Origin: Protonemura montana
Lineage: Eukaryota; Arthropoda; Insecta; Plecoptera; Nemouridae
NCBI GenBank assembly: GCA_947568835.1
Contig: CANOQG010000006.1
Location: forward strand, 434,001 to 498,000
Direction: 5' to 3'
Length of the DNA stretch: 64,000 nucleotides
The position numbers were made by a program, and so were the translations under genes. The notes beneath the pieces were generated by a model. The model saw nothing but the letters and a program-made list of their open reading frames with translations, ran no database searches and was not told the DNA's origin. Positions 24,288 to 36,731 of this stretch are shown in pieces; the stretch's first letter is position 1, and every line of letters begins with the position of its first letter.

Positions 24288-25571
24288 TAGCCTGGCCAAT
24301 GTCCTGCCCCATGTCCTGTCCCATGTCCTTCCCCATGTTTTGCCCCATGTCCTGCCCCATGTCCTGCCCTATGTCCTGTCCCATGTCCTGCCCCATGTCC
24401 TGCCCCATGTCCTGTCCCATGTCCTGCCTCATGTCCTACCCTATGTCCTGCCCCATTTCCTGCCCCATGTCTTGCCCCATGTCCTGCCCCATGTCCTGCC
24501 CCATGTCCTGCCCCATGTCCTGCCCCATGTCTTGCCCCATGTCCCATGTCCTGCCCCATGTCCTGCCCCATGTCCTACCCCATGTCCTGCCCTATGTCCT
24601 GTCTTATGTCCTGCCCCATGTCCTGCCCCATGTCCTGCTCCATGTCCTGCCCCATGTCCTGCTACATGTCCTGCTCCATGTCCTGCCCCATGTCCTGCTC
24701 CATGTCCCATGTCCTGCCCCATGTCCTGCCCCATGTCCTGTCCCATGTCCTGCCTCATGTCCTGCCCCATGTCCTGCCCCATGTCCTGCCCCATGTCCTG
24801 CCCCATGTCCTGTCCCATGTCCTGCCCCATGTCATGCCCCATGTCCTGCCCCATGTCCTGCCCCATGTCCCATGTCCTGCCCCATGTCCTGCCCTTTGTC
24901 CTGTCCCATTTCCTGCCCCATGTCCTGCCCCATGTCCTGCCCCATGTCCTGCCCCATGTCCTGCCCCATGTTCTGCCCCATGTCCAACCCTATGTCTTGC
25001 CCCATGTCCCATGTCCTGCCCCATGTCCTGCCCCATGTCCTGCCCCATGTCCTTCCCTATGTCCTGTCCTATGTCCTGCCCCATGTCCTGCCCCATGTCC
25101 TGCTCCATGTCCTCCCCCTGTCCTGCCCCATGTCCCATGTCCTGCCCTATGTCCTGTCCCATGTCCTGCCCCATGTCCTGCCCCATGTCCTGTCCCATGT
25201 CCTGCCTCATGTCCTACCCCATGTCCTGCCCTATGTCCTGCCCCATGTCCTGCCCCATGTCCTGCCCCATGTCCTGCGCCATGTCCTGCCCCATGTCCTG
25301 TCCCATGTCATGTCCCATGTCCTGCTCCATGTCCTGCCCCATGTCCTGCCCCATGGCCTGCCCTATGTCCTGCCCCATGTCCTGCCCCATGTCCTGCCCC
25401 ATGTCCTGCCCCATGTCCTGCCCCATGTCCTGCCCCATGTCCTGCCCCATGTCCCATGTCCTGCCCCATGTCCTGCCCCATGTCCTGCCCCATGTCCTGC
25501 CCCATGTCCTGCCCCATGTCTTGCCCCATGTCCCATGTCCTGCCCCATGTCTTGCCCCATGTCCTACCCCA
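24288..25571. repeat. Copy of the 18.5-19.7 kb block with added units
   Basis: This is the downstream partner of 18,505-19,740. It has three extra 12-mers near 24,660-24,695 with the otherwise unseen CTGCTACATG variant, one extra unit near 25,430, and CCAACCCTATG near 24,985 where the partner reads CCTGCCCTATG. Confidence 0.78.
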
Positions 25572-26629
25572 TGTCCTGCCCTATGTCCTGTCTTATGTCC
25601 TGCCCCATGTCCTGCCCCATGTCCTGCTCCATGTCCTTCCCCTGTCCTGCCCTATGTCTTGCCCCATGTCCCATGTCCTGCCCCTTGTCCTGCCCCATGT
25701 CCTGCCCCATGTCCTGCCCTTTGTCCTGTCTTATGTCCTGCCAAATGTAATGCCCCATGTCCTGCTCCATGTCCTCCCCCTGTCCTGCCCTATGTCTTAT
25801 GTCCTGCCCCATGTCCTGCCTCATGTCCTGCCCCATGTCCTGCCCTATGTCCTGTCCCATGTCCTGCCCCATTTTCTGCCCCATGTCCTGCTCCATGTCC
25901 TGCCCCATGTCCTGCCCCATGTCCCGCTCCATGTCCTCCCCCTGTCCTGCCTCATGTCCCATGTCCTGCCCCATGTCCTGCCCCATGTCCTGCCCCATGT
26001 CCTGCCCCATGTCCTGTCCCATGTCCTGCCCCATGTTTTGCCCCATGTCCTGTCCAATGTCCTGCCTTATGTCCTGCCCCATGTCCTGCCCCATGTCCTG
26101 CCCCATGTCCTGCCCCATGTCCTGCCCTATGTCCTGCCCCATGTCCTGCCCCATGTCCTGCCCTATGTCCTGTCCCATGTCCTGTCCCATGTCCTGCCCC
26201 ATGTCCTGCCCCATGTCCTTCCCTATGTCCTGTCCCATGTCCTGCCCCATGTCCTGCCCCATGTCCTGCTCCATGTCCTGTCCCATGTCCTGCCCCATGT
26301 CCTGCCCCATGTCCTGCCCCATGTCCTGCCCTATGTCCTGTCCCATGTCCTGCCCCATGTCCTGCCCCATGTCCTGCCCCATGTCCTGCCCCATGTCTTT
26401 CCCCATTTCCCATGTCCTGCCTCATGTCCTGCCCCATGTCCTGCCCCATAGCCTGGCCAATGTCCTGCCCCATGTCCTGTCCCATGTCCTGCCCCATGTT
26501 TTGCCCCATGTCCTGCCCCATGTCCTGCCCTATGTCCTGTCCCATGTCCTGCCCCATGTCCTGCCCCATGTCCTGTCCCATGTCCTGCCTCATGTCCTAC
26601 CCTATGTCCTGCCCCATTTCCTGCCCCAT

Positions 26630-28389
26630 GTCCTGCCCCATGTCCTGGCTTATGTCCTGCCCCATGTCCTGCCCCATGTCCTGCCCCATGTCTTGCCCCA
26701 TGTCCCATGTCCTGCCCCATGTCCTGCCCCATGTCCTACCCCATGTCCTGCCCTATGTCCTGTCTTATGTCCTGCCCCATGTCCTGCCCCATGTCCTGCT
26801 CCATGTCCTGCCCCATGTCCTGCTCCATGTCCCATGTCCTGCCCCATGTCCTGCCCCATGTCCTGTCCCATGTCCTGCCTCATGTCCTGCCCCATGTCCT
26901 GCCCCATGTCCAGCCCCATGTCCTGCCCCATGTCCTGTCCCATGTCCTGCCCCATGTCATGCCCCATGTCCTGCCCCATGTCCTGCCCCATGTCCCATGT
27001 CCTGCCCCATGTCCTGCCCTTTGTCCTGTCCCATTTCCTGCCCCATGTCCTGCCCCATGTCCTGCCCCATGTCCTGCCCCATGTCCTGCCCCATGTTCTG
27101 CCCCATGTCCTGCCCTATGTCTTGCCCCATGTCCCATGTCCTGCCCCATGTCCTGCCCCATGTCCTGCCCCATGTCCTTCCCTATGTCCTGTCCTATGTC
27201 CTGCCCCATGTCCTGCCCCATGTCCTGCTCCATGTCCTCCCCCTGTCCTGCCCCATGTCCCATGTCCTGCCCCATGTCCTGCCCCATGTCCTTCCCCATG
27301 TCCTGCCCTATGTCCTGTCCCATGTCCTGCCCCATGTCCTGCCCCATGTCCTGCCCTATGTCCTGCCCCATGTCTTGCCCCATGTCCCATGTCCTGCCCC
27401 ATGTCCTGCCCCATGTCCTGCCCCATGTCCTGCCCTATGTCCTGCCCCATGTCCTGCCCCATTTTCTGCTCCATGTTCCACCCCATGTCCTGCCCCATGT
27501 CCCATGTCATGCCCCATGTCCTGCCCCATGTCCTGCCCCATGTCCTGTCCCATGTCCTGCTCCATGTCCTGCCCCATGTCTTACCTCATGTCCCATGTCC
27601 TGCCTCATGTCCTGCCCCATGTCCTGCCCCATATCCTGCCCCATGTCCTGCCCCATGTCCTGCCCCATGTCCTGTCCCATGTCCTGCCCAATGTCCTGCC
27701 CCATGTCCTGCTCCATGTCCTGCCCCATGTCCTGCCCCATGTCCTGCCCTATGTCCTGCCCCATGTCCTGCCCCATGTCCTGCCCTATGTCCTGTCCTAT
27801 GTCCTGCCCCATGTCCTGCCCCATGTCCTGCTCCATGTCCTCCCCCTGTCCTGCCCCATGTCCCATGTCCTGCCCCATGTCCTGCCCCATGTCCTTCCCC
27901 ATGTCCTGCCCTATGTCCTGTCCCATGTCCTGCCCCATGTCCTACCCCATGTCCTGCCCTATGTCCTGCCCCATGTCTTGCCCCATGTCCCATGTCCTGC
28001 CCCATGTCCTGCCCCATGTCCTGCCCCATGTCCTGCCCTATGTCCTGCCCCATGTCCTGCCCCATTTTCTGCTCCATGTTCCACCCCATGTCCTGCCCCA
28101 TGTCCCATGTCATGCCCCATGTCCTGCCCCATGTCCTGCCCCATGTCCTGTCCCATGTCCTGCGCCATGTCCTGCCCCATGTCTTACCTCATGTCCCATG
28201 TCCTGCCTCATGTCCTGCCCCATGTCCTGCCCCATATCCTGCCCCATGTCCTGCCCCATGTCCTGCCCCATGTCCTGTCCCATGTCCTGCCCAATGTCCT
28301 GCCCCATGTCCTGCTCCATGTCCTGCCCCATGTCCTGCCCCATGTCCTGCCCTATGTCCTGCCCCATGTCCTGCCCCATGTCCTGCCGC
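26630..28389. repeat. Copy of the 15.8-17.6 kb block
   Basis: This interval matches 15,806-17,565 at +10,824 through the CATTTTCTGCTCC, TTCCACC, CTTACCTCATG, CATATCC and CCCAATG units. It also continues to match 37,747-38,430 at about +10,312. The right end is placed at the CTGCCGCATG unit near 28,384, which its partner lacks. Confidence 0.76.
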
Positions 28390-29466
28390 ATGTCCTGCCC
28401 TATGTCCTTCCCCATGTCCTGCCCCATGTCCTGCCCCATGTCCTGTCCCATGTCATGTCCCATGTCCTGCTCCATGTCCTGGCCCATGTCCTGCCCCATG
28501 TCCTGCCCTATGTCCTGCCCCATGTCCTGCCCCATGTCCTGCCCCATGTCCTGCCCCATGTCCTGCCCCATGTCCCATGTCCTGCCCCATGTCCTGCCCC
28601 TTGTCCTGTCCCATTTCCTGCCCCATGTCCTACCCCATGTCCTGCCCCATGTCCTGCCCCATGTCCTGCCCCATGTCCTGCCTCATGTCCTGCCCCATGT
28701 CTTGCCCCATGTCCCATGTCCTGCCCCATGTCCTGCCCCATGTCCTGCCCCATGTCCTGCCCTATGTCCTGTCTTATGTCCTGCCCCATGTAATGCCCCA
28801 TGTCCTGCTCCATGTCCTCCCCCTGTCCTGCCCTATGTCTTATGTCCTGCCCCATGTCCTGCCTCATGTCCTGCCCCATGTCCTGCCCTATGTCCTGTCC
28901 CATGTCCTGCCCCATTTTCTGCCCCATGTCCTGCTCCATGTCCTGCCCCATGTCCTGCCCCATGTCCCGCTCCATGTCCTCCCCCTGTCCTGCCTCATGT
29001 CCCATGTCCTGCCCCATGTCCTGCCCCATGTCCTGCCCCATGTCCTGCCCTATGTCCTTCCCCATGTCCTGCCCCATGTCCTGCCCCATGTCCTGTCCCA
29101 TGTCATGTCCCATGTCCTGCTCCATGTCCTGGCCCATGTCCTGCCCCATGTCCTGCCCTATGTCCTGCCCCATGTCCTGCCCCATGTCCTGCCCCATGTC
29201 CTGCCCCATGTCCTGCCCCATGTCCTGCCCCATGTCCTGCCCCATGTCCCATGTCCTGCCCCATGTCCTGCCCCTTGTCCTGTCCCATTTCCTGCCCCAT
29301 GTCCTACCCCATGTCCTGCCCCATGTCCTGCCCCATGTCCTGCCCCATGTCCTGCCTCATGTCCTGCCCCATGTCTTGCCCCATGTCCCATGTCCTGCCC
29401 CATGTCCTGCCCCATGTCCTGCCCCATGTCCTGCCCTATGTCCTGTCTTATGTCCTGCCCCATGTA

Positions 29467-31900
29467 ATGCCCCATGTCCTGCTCCATGTCCTCCCCCTGT
29501 CCTGCCCTATGTCTTATGTCCTGCCCCATGTCCTGCCTCATGTCCTGCCCCATGTCCTGCCCTATGTCCTGTCCCATGTCCTGCCCCATTTTCTGCCCCA
29601 TGTCCTGCTCCATGTCCTGCCCCATGTCCTGCCCCATGTCCCGCTCCATGTCCTCCCCCTGTCCTGCCTCATGTCCCATGTCCTGCCCCATGTCCTGCCC
29701 CATGTCCTGCCCCATGTCCTGCCCCATGTCCTGTCCCATGTCCTGCCCCATGTTTTGCCCCATGTCCTGTCCAATGTCCTGCCTTATGTCCTGCCCCATT
29801 TCCTGCCCCATGTCCTGCCCCATGTCCTGCCCCATGTCCTGCCCTATGTCCTGCCCCATGTCCTGCCCCATGTCCTGCCCTATGTCCTGTCCCATGTCCT
29901 GTCCCATGTCCTGCCCCATGTCCTGCCCCATGTCCTTCCCTATGTCCTGTCCCATGTCCTGCCCCATGTCCTGCCCCATGTCCTGCTCCATGTCCTGTCC
30001 CATGTCCTGCCCCATGTCCTGCCCCATGTCCTGCCCCATGTCCTGCCCTATGTCCTGTCCCATGTCCTGCCCCATGTCCTGCCCCATGTCCTGCCCCATG
30101 TCCTGCCCCATGTCTTTCCCCATTTCCCATTTCCTGCCTCATGTCCTGCCCCATGTCCTGCCCCATAGCCTGGCCAATGTCCTGCCCGATGTCCTGTCCC
30201 ATGTCCTGCCCCATGTTTTGCCCCATGTCCTGCCCCATGTCCTGCCCTATGTCCTGTCCCATGTCCTGCCCCATGTCCTGCCCCATGTCCTGTCCCATGT
30301 CCTGCCTCATGTCCTACCCTATGTCCTGCCCCATTTCCTGCCCCATGTCCTGCCCCATGTCCTGGCTTATGTCCTGCCCCATGTCCTGCCCCATGTCCTG
30401 CCCCATGTCTTGCCCCATGTCCCATGTCCTGCCCCATGTCCTGCCCCATGTCCTACCCCATGTCCTGCCCTATGTCCTGTCTTATGTCCTGCCCCATGTC
30501 CTGCCCCATGTCCTGCTCCATGTCCTGCCCCATGTCCTGCTCCATGTCCCATGTCCTGCCCCATGTCCTGCCCCATGTCCTGCCCCATGTCCTGTCCCAT
30601 GTCCTGCTCCATGTCCTGCCCCATGTCTTACCTCATGTCCCATGTCCTGCCTCATGTCCTGCCCCATGTCCTGCCCCATATCCTGCCCCATGTCCTGCCC
30701 CATGTCCTGCCCCATGTCCTGTCCCATGTCCTGCCCAATGTCCTGCCCCATGTCCTGCTCCATGTCCTGCCCCATGTCCTGCCCCATGTCCTGCCCTATG
30801 TCCTGTCCCATGTCCTGCCCCATGTCCTGCCCTATGTCCTGTCCTATGTCCTGCCCCATGTCCTGCCCCATGTCCTGCTCCATGTCCTCCCCCCTGTCCT
30901 GCCCCATGTCCCATGTCCTGCCCCATGTCCTGCCCCATGTCCTTCCCCATGTCCTGCCCTATGTCCTGTCCCATGTCCTGCCCCATGTCCTACCCCATGT
31001 CCTGCCCTATGTCCTGCCCCATGTCTTGCCCCATGTCCCATGTCCTGCCCCATGTCCTGCCCCATGTCCTGCCCCATGTCCTGCCCTATGTCCTGCCCCA
31101 TGTCCTGCCCCATTTTCTGCTCCATGTTCCACCCCATGTCTTGCCCCATGTCCCATGTCATGCCCCATGTCCTGCCCCATGTCCTGCCCCATGTCCTGTC
31201 CCATGTCCTGCGCCATGTCCTGCCCCATGTCTTACCTCATGTCCCATGTCCTGCCTCATGTCCTGCCCCATGTCCTGCCCCATATCCTGCCCCATGTCCT
31301 GCCCCATGTCCTGCCCCATGTCCTGTCCCATGTCCTGCCCAATGTCCTGCCCCATGTCCTGCTCCATGTCCTGCCCCATGTCCTGCCCCATGTCCTGCCC
31401 TATGTCCTGCCCCATGTCCTGCCCCATGTCCTGCCGCATGTCCTGCCCTATGTCCTTCCCCATGTCCTGCCCCATGTCCTGCCCCATGTCCTGTCCCATG
31501 TCCTGCCCCATGTCCTGCCCCATGTCCTGTCCCATGTCATGTCCCATGTCCTGCTCCATGTCCTGGCCCATGTCCTGCCCCATGTCCTGCCCTATGTCCT
31601 GCCCCATGTCCTGCCCCATGTCCTGCCCCATGTCCTGCCCCATGTCCTGCCCCATGTCCTGCCCCATGTCCTGCCCCATGTCCCATGTCCTGCCCCATGT
31701 CCTGCCCCTTGTCCTGTCCCATTTCCTGCCCCATGTCCTACCCCATGTCCTGCCCCATGTCCTGCCCCATGTCCTGCCCCATGTCCTGCCTCATGTCCTG
31801 CCCCATGTCTTGCCCCATGTCCCATGTCCTGCCCCATGTCCTGCCCCATGTCCTGCCCCATGTCCTGCCCTATGTCCTGTCTTATGTCCTGCCCCATGTA
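29467..31900. repeat. HOR triplet copy 1 (2,434 bp)
   Basis: This is counted from one ATGTAATG unit to the next. It contains, in order, the CCCCCTGTCC and CTTATG irregular units, CCCGCTCC, GTTTTGCC, CCTTCCCTATG, a TTTCCCATTTCC unit, CATAGCC (30,166), GGCTTATG, CTTACCTCATG, a six-C form of the 11-mer site (30,889-30,894), CATTTTCTGCTCC and GGCCCATG. It is 36 bases longer than the next copy because of three extra units near 31,500. Confidence 0.86.
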
Positions 31901-34298
31901 ATGCCCCATGTCCTGCTCCATGTCCTCCCCCTGTCCTGCCCTATGTCTTATGTCCTGCCCCATGTCCTGCCTCATGTCCTGCCCCATGTCCTGCCCTATG
32001 TCCTGTCCCATGTCCTGCCCCATTTTCTGCCCCATGTCCTGCTCCATGTCCTGCCCCATGTCCTGCCCCATGTCCCGCTCCATGTCCTCCCCCTGTCCTG
32101 CCTCATGTCCCATGTCCTGCCCCATGTCCTGCCCCATGTCCTGCCCCATGTCCTGCCCCATGTCCTGTCCCATGTCCTGCCCCATGTTTTGCCCCATGTC
32201 CTGTCCAATGTCCTGCCTTATGTCCTGCACCATTTCCTGCCCCATGTCCTGCCCCATGTCCTGCCCCATGTCCTGCCCTATGTCCTGCCCCATGTCCTGC
32301 CCCATGTCCTGCCCTATGTCCTGTCCCATGTCCTGTCCCATGTCCTGCCCCATGTCCTGCCCCATGTCCTTCCCTATGTCCTGTCCCATGTCCTGCCCCA
32401 TGTCCTGCCCCATGTCCTGCTCCATGTCCTGTCCCATGTCCTGCCCCATGTCCTGCCCCATGTCCTGCCCCATGTCCTGCCCTATGTCCTGTCCCATGTC
32501 CTGCCCCATGTCCTGCCCCATGTCCTGCCCCATGTCCTGCCCCATGTCTTTCCCCATTTCCCATTTCCTGCCTCATGTCCTGCCCCATGTCCTGCCCCAT
32601 AGCCTGGCCAATGTCCTGCCCCATGTCCTGTCCCATGTCCTGCCCCATGTTTTGCCCCATGTCCTGCCCCATGTCCTGCCCTATGTCCTGTCCCATGTCC
32701 TGCCCCATGTCCTGCCCCATGTCCTGTCCCATGTCCTGCCTCATGTCCTACCCTATGTCCTGCCCCATTTCCTGCCCCATGTCCTGCCCCATGTCCTGGC
32801 TTATGTCCTGCCCCATGTCCTGCCCCATGTCCTGCCCCATGTCTTGCCCCATGTCCCATGTCCTGCCCCATGTCCTGCCCCATGTCCTACCCCATGTCCT
32901 GCCCTATGTCCTGTCTTATGTCCTGCCCCATGTCCTGCCCCATGTCCTGCTCCATGTCCTGCCCCATGTCCTGCTCCATGTCCCATGTCCTGCCCCATGT
33001 CCTGCCCCATGTCCTGCCCCATGTCCTGTCCCATGTCCTGCTCCATGTCCTGCCCCATGTCTTACCTCATGTCCCATGTCCTGCCTCATGTCCTGCCCCA
33101 TGTCCTGCCCCATATCCTGCCCCATGTCCTGCCCCATGTCCTGCCCCATGTCCTGTCCCATGTCCTGCCCAATGTCCTGCCCCATGTCCTGCTCCATGTC
33201 CTGCCCCATGTCCTGCCCCATGTCCTGCCCTATGTCCTGTCCCATGTCCTGCCCCATGTCCTGCCCTATGTCCTGTCCTATGTCCTGCCCCATGTCCTGC
33301 CCCATGTCCTGCTCCATGTCCTCCCCCCTGTCCTGCCCCATGTCCCATGTCCTGCCCCATGTCCTGCCCCATGTCCTTCCCCATGTCCTGCCCTATGTCC
33401 TGTCCCATGTCCTGCCCCATGTCCTACCCCATGTCCTGCCCTATGTCCTGCCCCATGTCTTGCCCCATGTCCCATGTCCTGCCCCATGTCCTGCCCCATG
33501 TCCTGCCCCATGTCCTGCCCTATGTCCTGCCCCATGTCCTGCCCCATTTTCTGCTCCATGTTCCACCCCATGTCCTGCCCCATGTCCCATGTCATGCCCC
33601 ATGTCCTGCCCCATGTCCTGCCCCATGTCCTGTCCCATGTCCTGCGCCATGTCCTGCCCCATGTCTTACCTCATGTCCCATGTCCTGCCTCATGTCCTGC
33701 CCCATGTCCTGCCCCATATCCTGCCCCATGTCCTGCCCCATGTCCTGCCCCATGTCCTGTCCCATGTCCTGCCCAATGTCCTGCCCCATGTCCTGCTCCA
33801 TGTCCTGCCCCATGTCCTGCCCCATGTCCTGCCCTATGTCCTGCCCCATGTCCTGCCCCATGTCCTGCCGCATGTCCTGCCCTATGTCCTTCCCCATGTC
33901 CTGCCCCATGTCCTGCCCCATGTCCTGTCCCATGTCATGTCCCATGTCCTGCTCCATGTCCTGGCCCATGTCCTGCCCCATGTCCTGCCCTATGTCCTGC
34001 CCCATGTCCTGCCCCATGTCCTGCCCCATGTCCTGCCCCATGTCCTGCCCCATGTCCTGCCCCATGTCCTGCCCCATGTCCCATGTCCTGCCCCATGTCC
34101 TGCCCCTTGTCCTGTCCCATTTCCTGCCCCATGTCCTACCCCATGTCCTGCCCCATGTCCTGCCCCATGTCCTGCCCCATGTCCTGCCTCATGTCCTGCC
34201 CCATGTCTTGCCCCATGTCCCATGTCCTGCCCCATGTCCTGCCCCATGTCCTGCCCCATGTCCTGCCCTATGTCCTGTCTTATGTCCTGCCCCATGTA
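31901..34298. repeat. HOR triplet copy 2 (2,398 bp)
   Basis: Same order of landmarks as the preceding copy, with CATAGCC at 32,600 and the six-C site at 33,323-33,328, 2,434 bases after the first. One private change is CTGCACCATTTCC near 32,228. It lacks the three extra units of copy 1. Confidence 0.86.
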
Positions 34299-36365
34299 AT
34301 GCCCCATGTCCTGCTCCATGTCCTCCCCCTGTCCTGCCCTATGTCTTATGTCCTGCCCCATGTCCTGCCTCATGTCCTGCCCCATGTCCTGCCCTATGTC
34401 CTGTCCCATGTCCTGCCCCATTTTCTGCCCCATGTCCTGCTCCATGTCCTGCCCCATGTCCTGCCCCATGTCCCGCTCCATGTCCTCCCCCTGTCCTGCC
34501 TCATGTCCCATGTCCTGCCCCATGTCCTGCCCCATGTCCTGCCCCATGTCCTGCCCCATGTCCTGTCCCATGTCCTGCCCCATGTTTTGCCCCATGTCCT
34601 GTCCAATGTCCTGCCTTATGTCCTGCCCCATTTCCTGCCCCATGTCCTGCCCCATGTCCTGCCCCATGTCCTGCCCTATGTCCTGCCCCATGTCCTGCCC
34701 CATGTCCTGCCCCATGTTTTGCCCCATGTCCTGCCCCATGTCCTGCCCTATGTCCTGTCCCATGTCCTGCCCCATGTCCTGCCCCATGTCCTGTCCCATG
34801 TCCTGCCTCATGTCCTACCCTATGTCCTGCCCCATTTCCTGCCCCATGTCCTGCCCCATGTCCTGGCTTATGTCCTGCCCCATGTCCTGCCCCATGTCCT
34901 GCCCCATGTCTTGCCCCATGTCCCATGTCCTGCCCCATGTCCTGCCCCATGTCCTACCCCATGTCCTGCCCTATGTCCTGTCTTATGTCCTGCCCCATGT
35001 CCTGCCCCATGTCCTGCTCCATGTCCTGCCCCATGTCCTGCTCCATGTCCCATGTCCTGCCCCATGTCCTGCCCCATGTCCTGCCCCATGTCCTGTCCCA
35101 TGTCCTGCTCCATGTCCTGCCCCATGTCTTACCTCATGTCCCATGTCCTGCCTCATGTCCTGCCCCATGTCCTGCCCCATATCCTGCCCCATGTCCTGCC
35201 CCATGTCCTGCCCCATGTCCTGTCCCATGTCCTGCCCAATGTCCTGCCCCATGTCCTGCTCCATGTCCTGCCCCATGTCCTGCCCCATGTCCTGCCCTAT
35301 GTCCTGTCCCATGTCCTGCCCCATGTCCTGCCCTATGTCCTGTCCTATGTCCTGCCCCATGTCCTGCCCCATGTCCTGCTCCATGTCCTCCCCCCTGTCC
35401 TGCCCCATGTCCCATGTCCTGCCCCATGTCCTGCCCCATGTCCTTCCCCATGTCCTGCCCTATGTCCTGTCCCATGTCCTGCCCCATGTCCTACCCCATG
35501 TCCTGCCCTATGTCCTGCCCCATGTCTTGCCCCATGTCCCATGTCCTGCCCCATGTCCTGCCCCATGTCCTGCCCCATGTCCTGCCCTATGTCCTGCCCC
35601 ATGTCCTGCCCCATTTTCTGCTCCATGTTCCACCCCATGTCCTGCCCCATGTCCCATGTCATGCCCCATGTCCTGCCCCATGTCCTGCCCCATGTCCTGT
35701 CCCATGTCCTGCGCCATGTCCTGCCCCATGTCTTACCTCATGTCCCATGTCCTGCCTCATGTCCTGCCCCATGTCCTGCCCCATATCCTGCCCCATGTCC
35801 TGCCCCATGTCCTGCCCCATGTCCTGTCCCATGTCCTGCCCAATGTCCTGCCCCATGTCCTGCTCCATGTCCTGCCCCATGTCCTGCCCCATGTCCTGCC
35901 CTATGTCCTGCCCCATGTCCTGCCCCATGTCCTGCCCCATGTCCTGCCCTATGTCCTTCCCCATGTCCTGCCCCATGTCCTGCCCCATGTCCTGTCCCAT
36001 GTCATGTCCCATGTCCTGCTCCATGTCCTGGCCCATGTCCTGCCCCATGTCCTGCCCTATGTCCTGCCCCATGTCCTGCCCCATGTCCTGCCCCATGTCC
36101 TGCCCCATGTCCTGCCCCATGTCCTGCCCCATGTCCTGCCCCATGTCCCATGTCCTGCCCCATGTCCTGCCCCTTGTCCTGTCCCATTTCCTGCCCCATG
36201 TCCTACCCCATGTCCTGCCCCATGTCCTGCCCCATGTCCTGCCCCATGTCCTGCCTCATGTCCTGCCCCATGTCCTGCCCCATGTCCCATGTCCTGCCCC
36301 ATGTCCTGCCCCATGTCCTGCCCCATGTCCTGCCCTATGTCCTGTCTTATGTCCTGCCCCATGTA
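34299..36365. repeat. HOR triplet copy 3 (2,067 bp, internal loss)
   Basis: Third copy, shorter than copy 2 by 331 bases, equal to twenty-seven 12-mers plus one 7-mer. The loss lies near 34,700, where GTTTTGCC follows far too early and the expected CATAGCC unit is missing. The six-C site is kept at 35,390-35,395. Confidence 0.84.
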
Positions 36366-36731
36366 ATGCCCCATGTCCTGCTCCATGTCCTCCCCCTGTC
36401 CTGCCCTATTTCTTATGTCCTGCCCCATGTCCTGCCCCATGTCCTGTCCCATGTCCTGCCCCATGTTTTGCCCCATGTCCTGTCCAATGTCCTGCCTTAT
36501 GTCCTGCCCCATTTCCTGCCCCATGTCCTGCCCCATGTCCTGCCCCATGTCCTGCCCTATGTCCTGCCCCATGTCCTGCCCCATGTCTTGCCCTATGTCC
36601 TGTCCCATGTCCTGTCCCATGTCCTGCCCCATGTCCTGCCCCATGTCCTTCCCTATGTCCTGTCCCATGTCCTGCCCCATGTCCTGCCCCATGTCCTGCT
36701 CCATGTACTGTCTTATGTCCTGCCCCATGTA
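36366..36731. repeat. 366-bp partial HOR
   Basis: Two ATGTAATG units lie only 366 bases apart here. The interval holds the beginning of an HOR (the CCTCCCCCTGTCC unit, CTATTTCTTATG, GTTTTGCC and CCTTCCCTATG) and is then cut short at a CCATGTACTGTCTTATG junction near 36,708, after which a new HOR starts. Confidence 0.83.

Noticed and set aside
30885-30905. Human PRDM9 13-mer motif at the six-C variant
   Set aside because: CCCCCCTGTCCTG misses the final C of CCNCCNTNNCCNC and the motif is specific to particular human alleles. The species is unknown, so the near match carries no weight.
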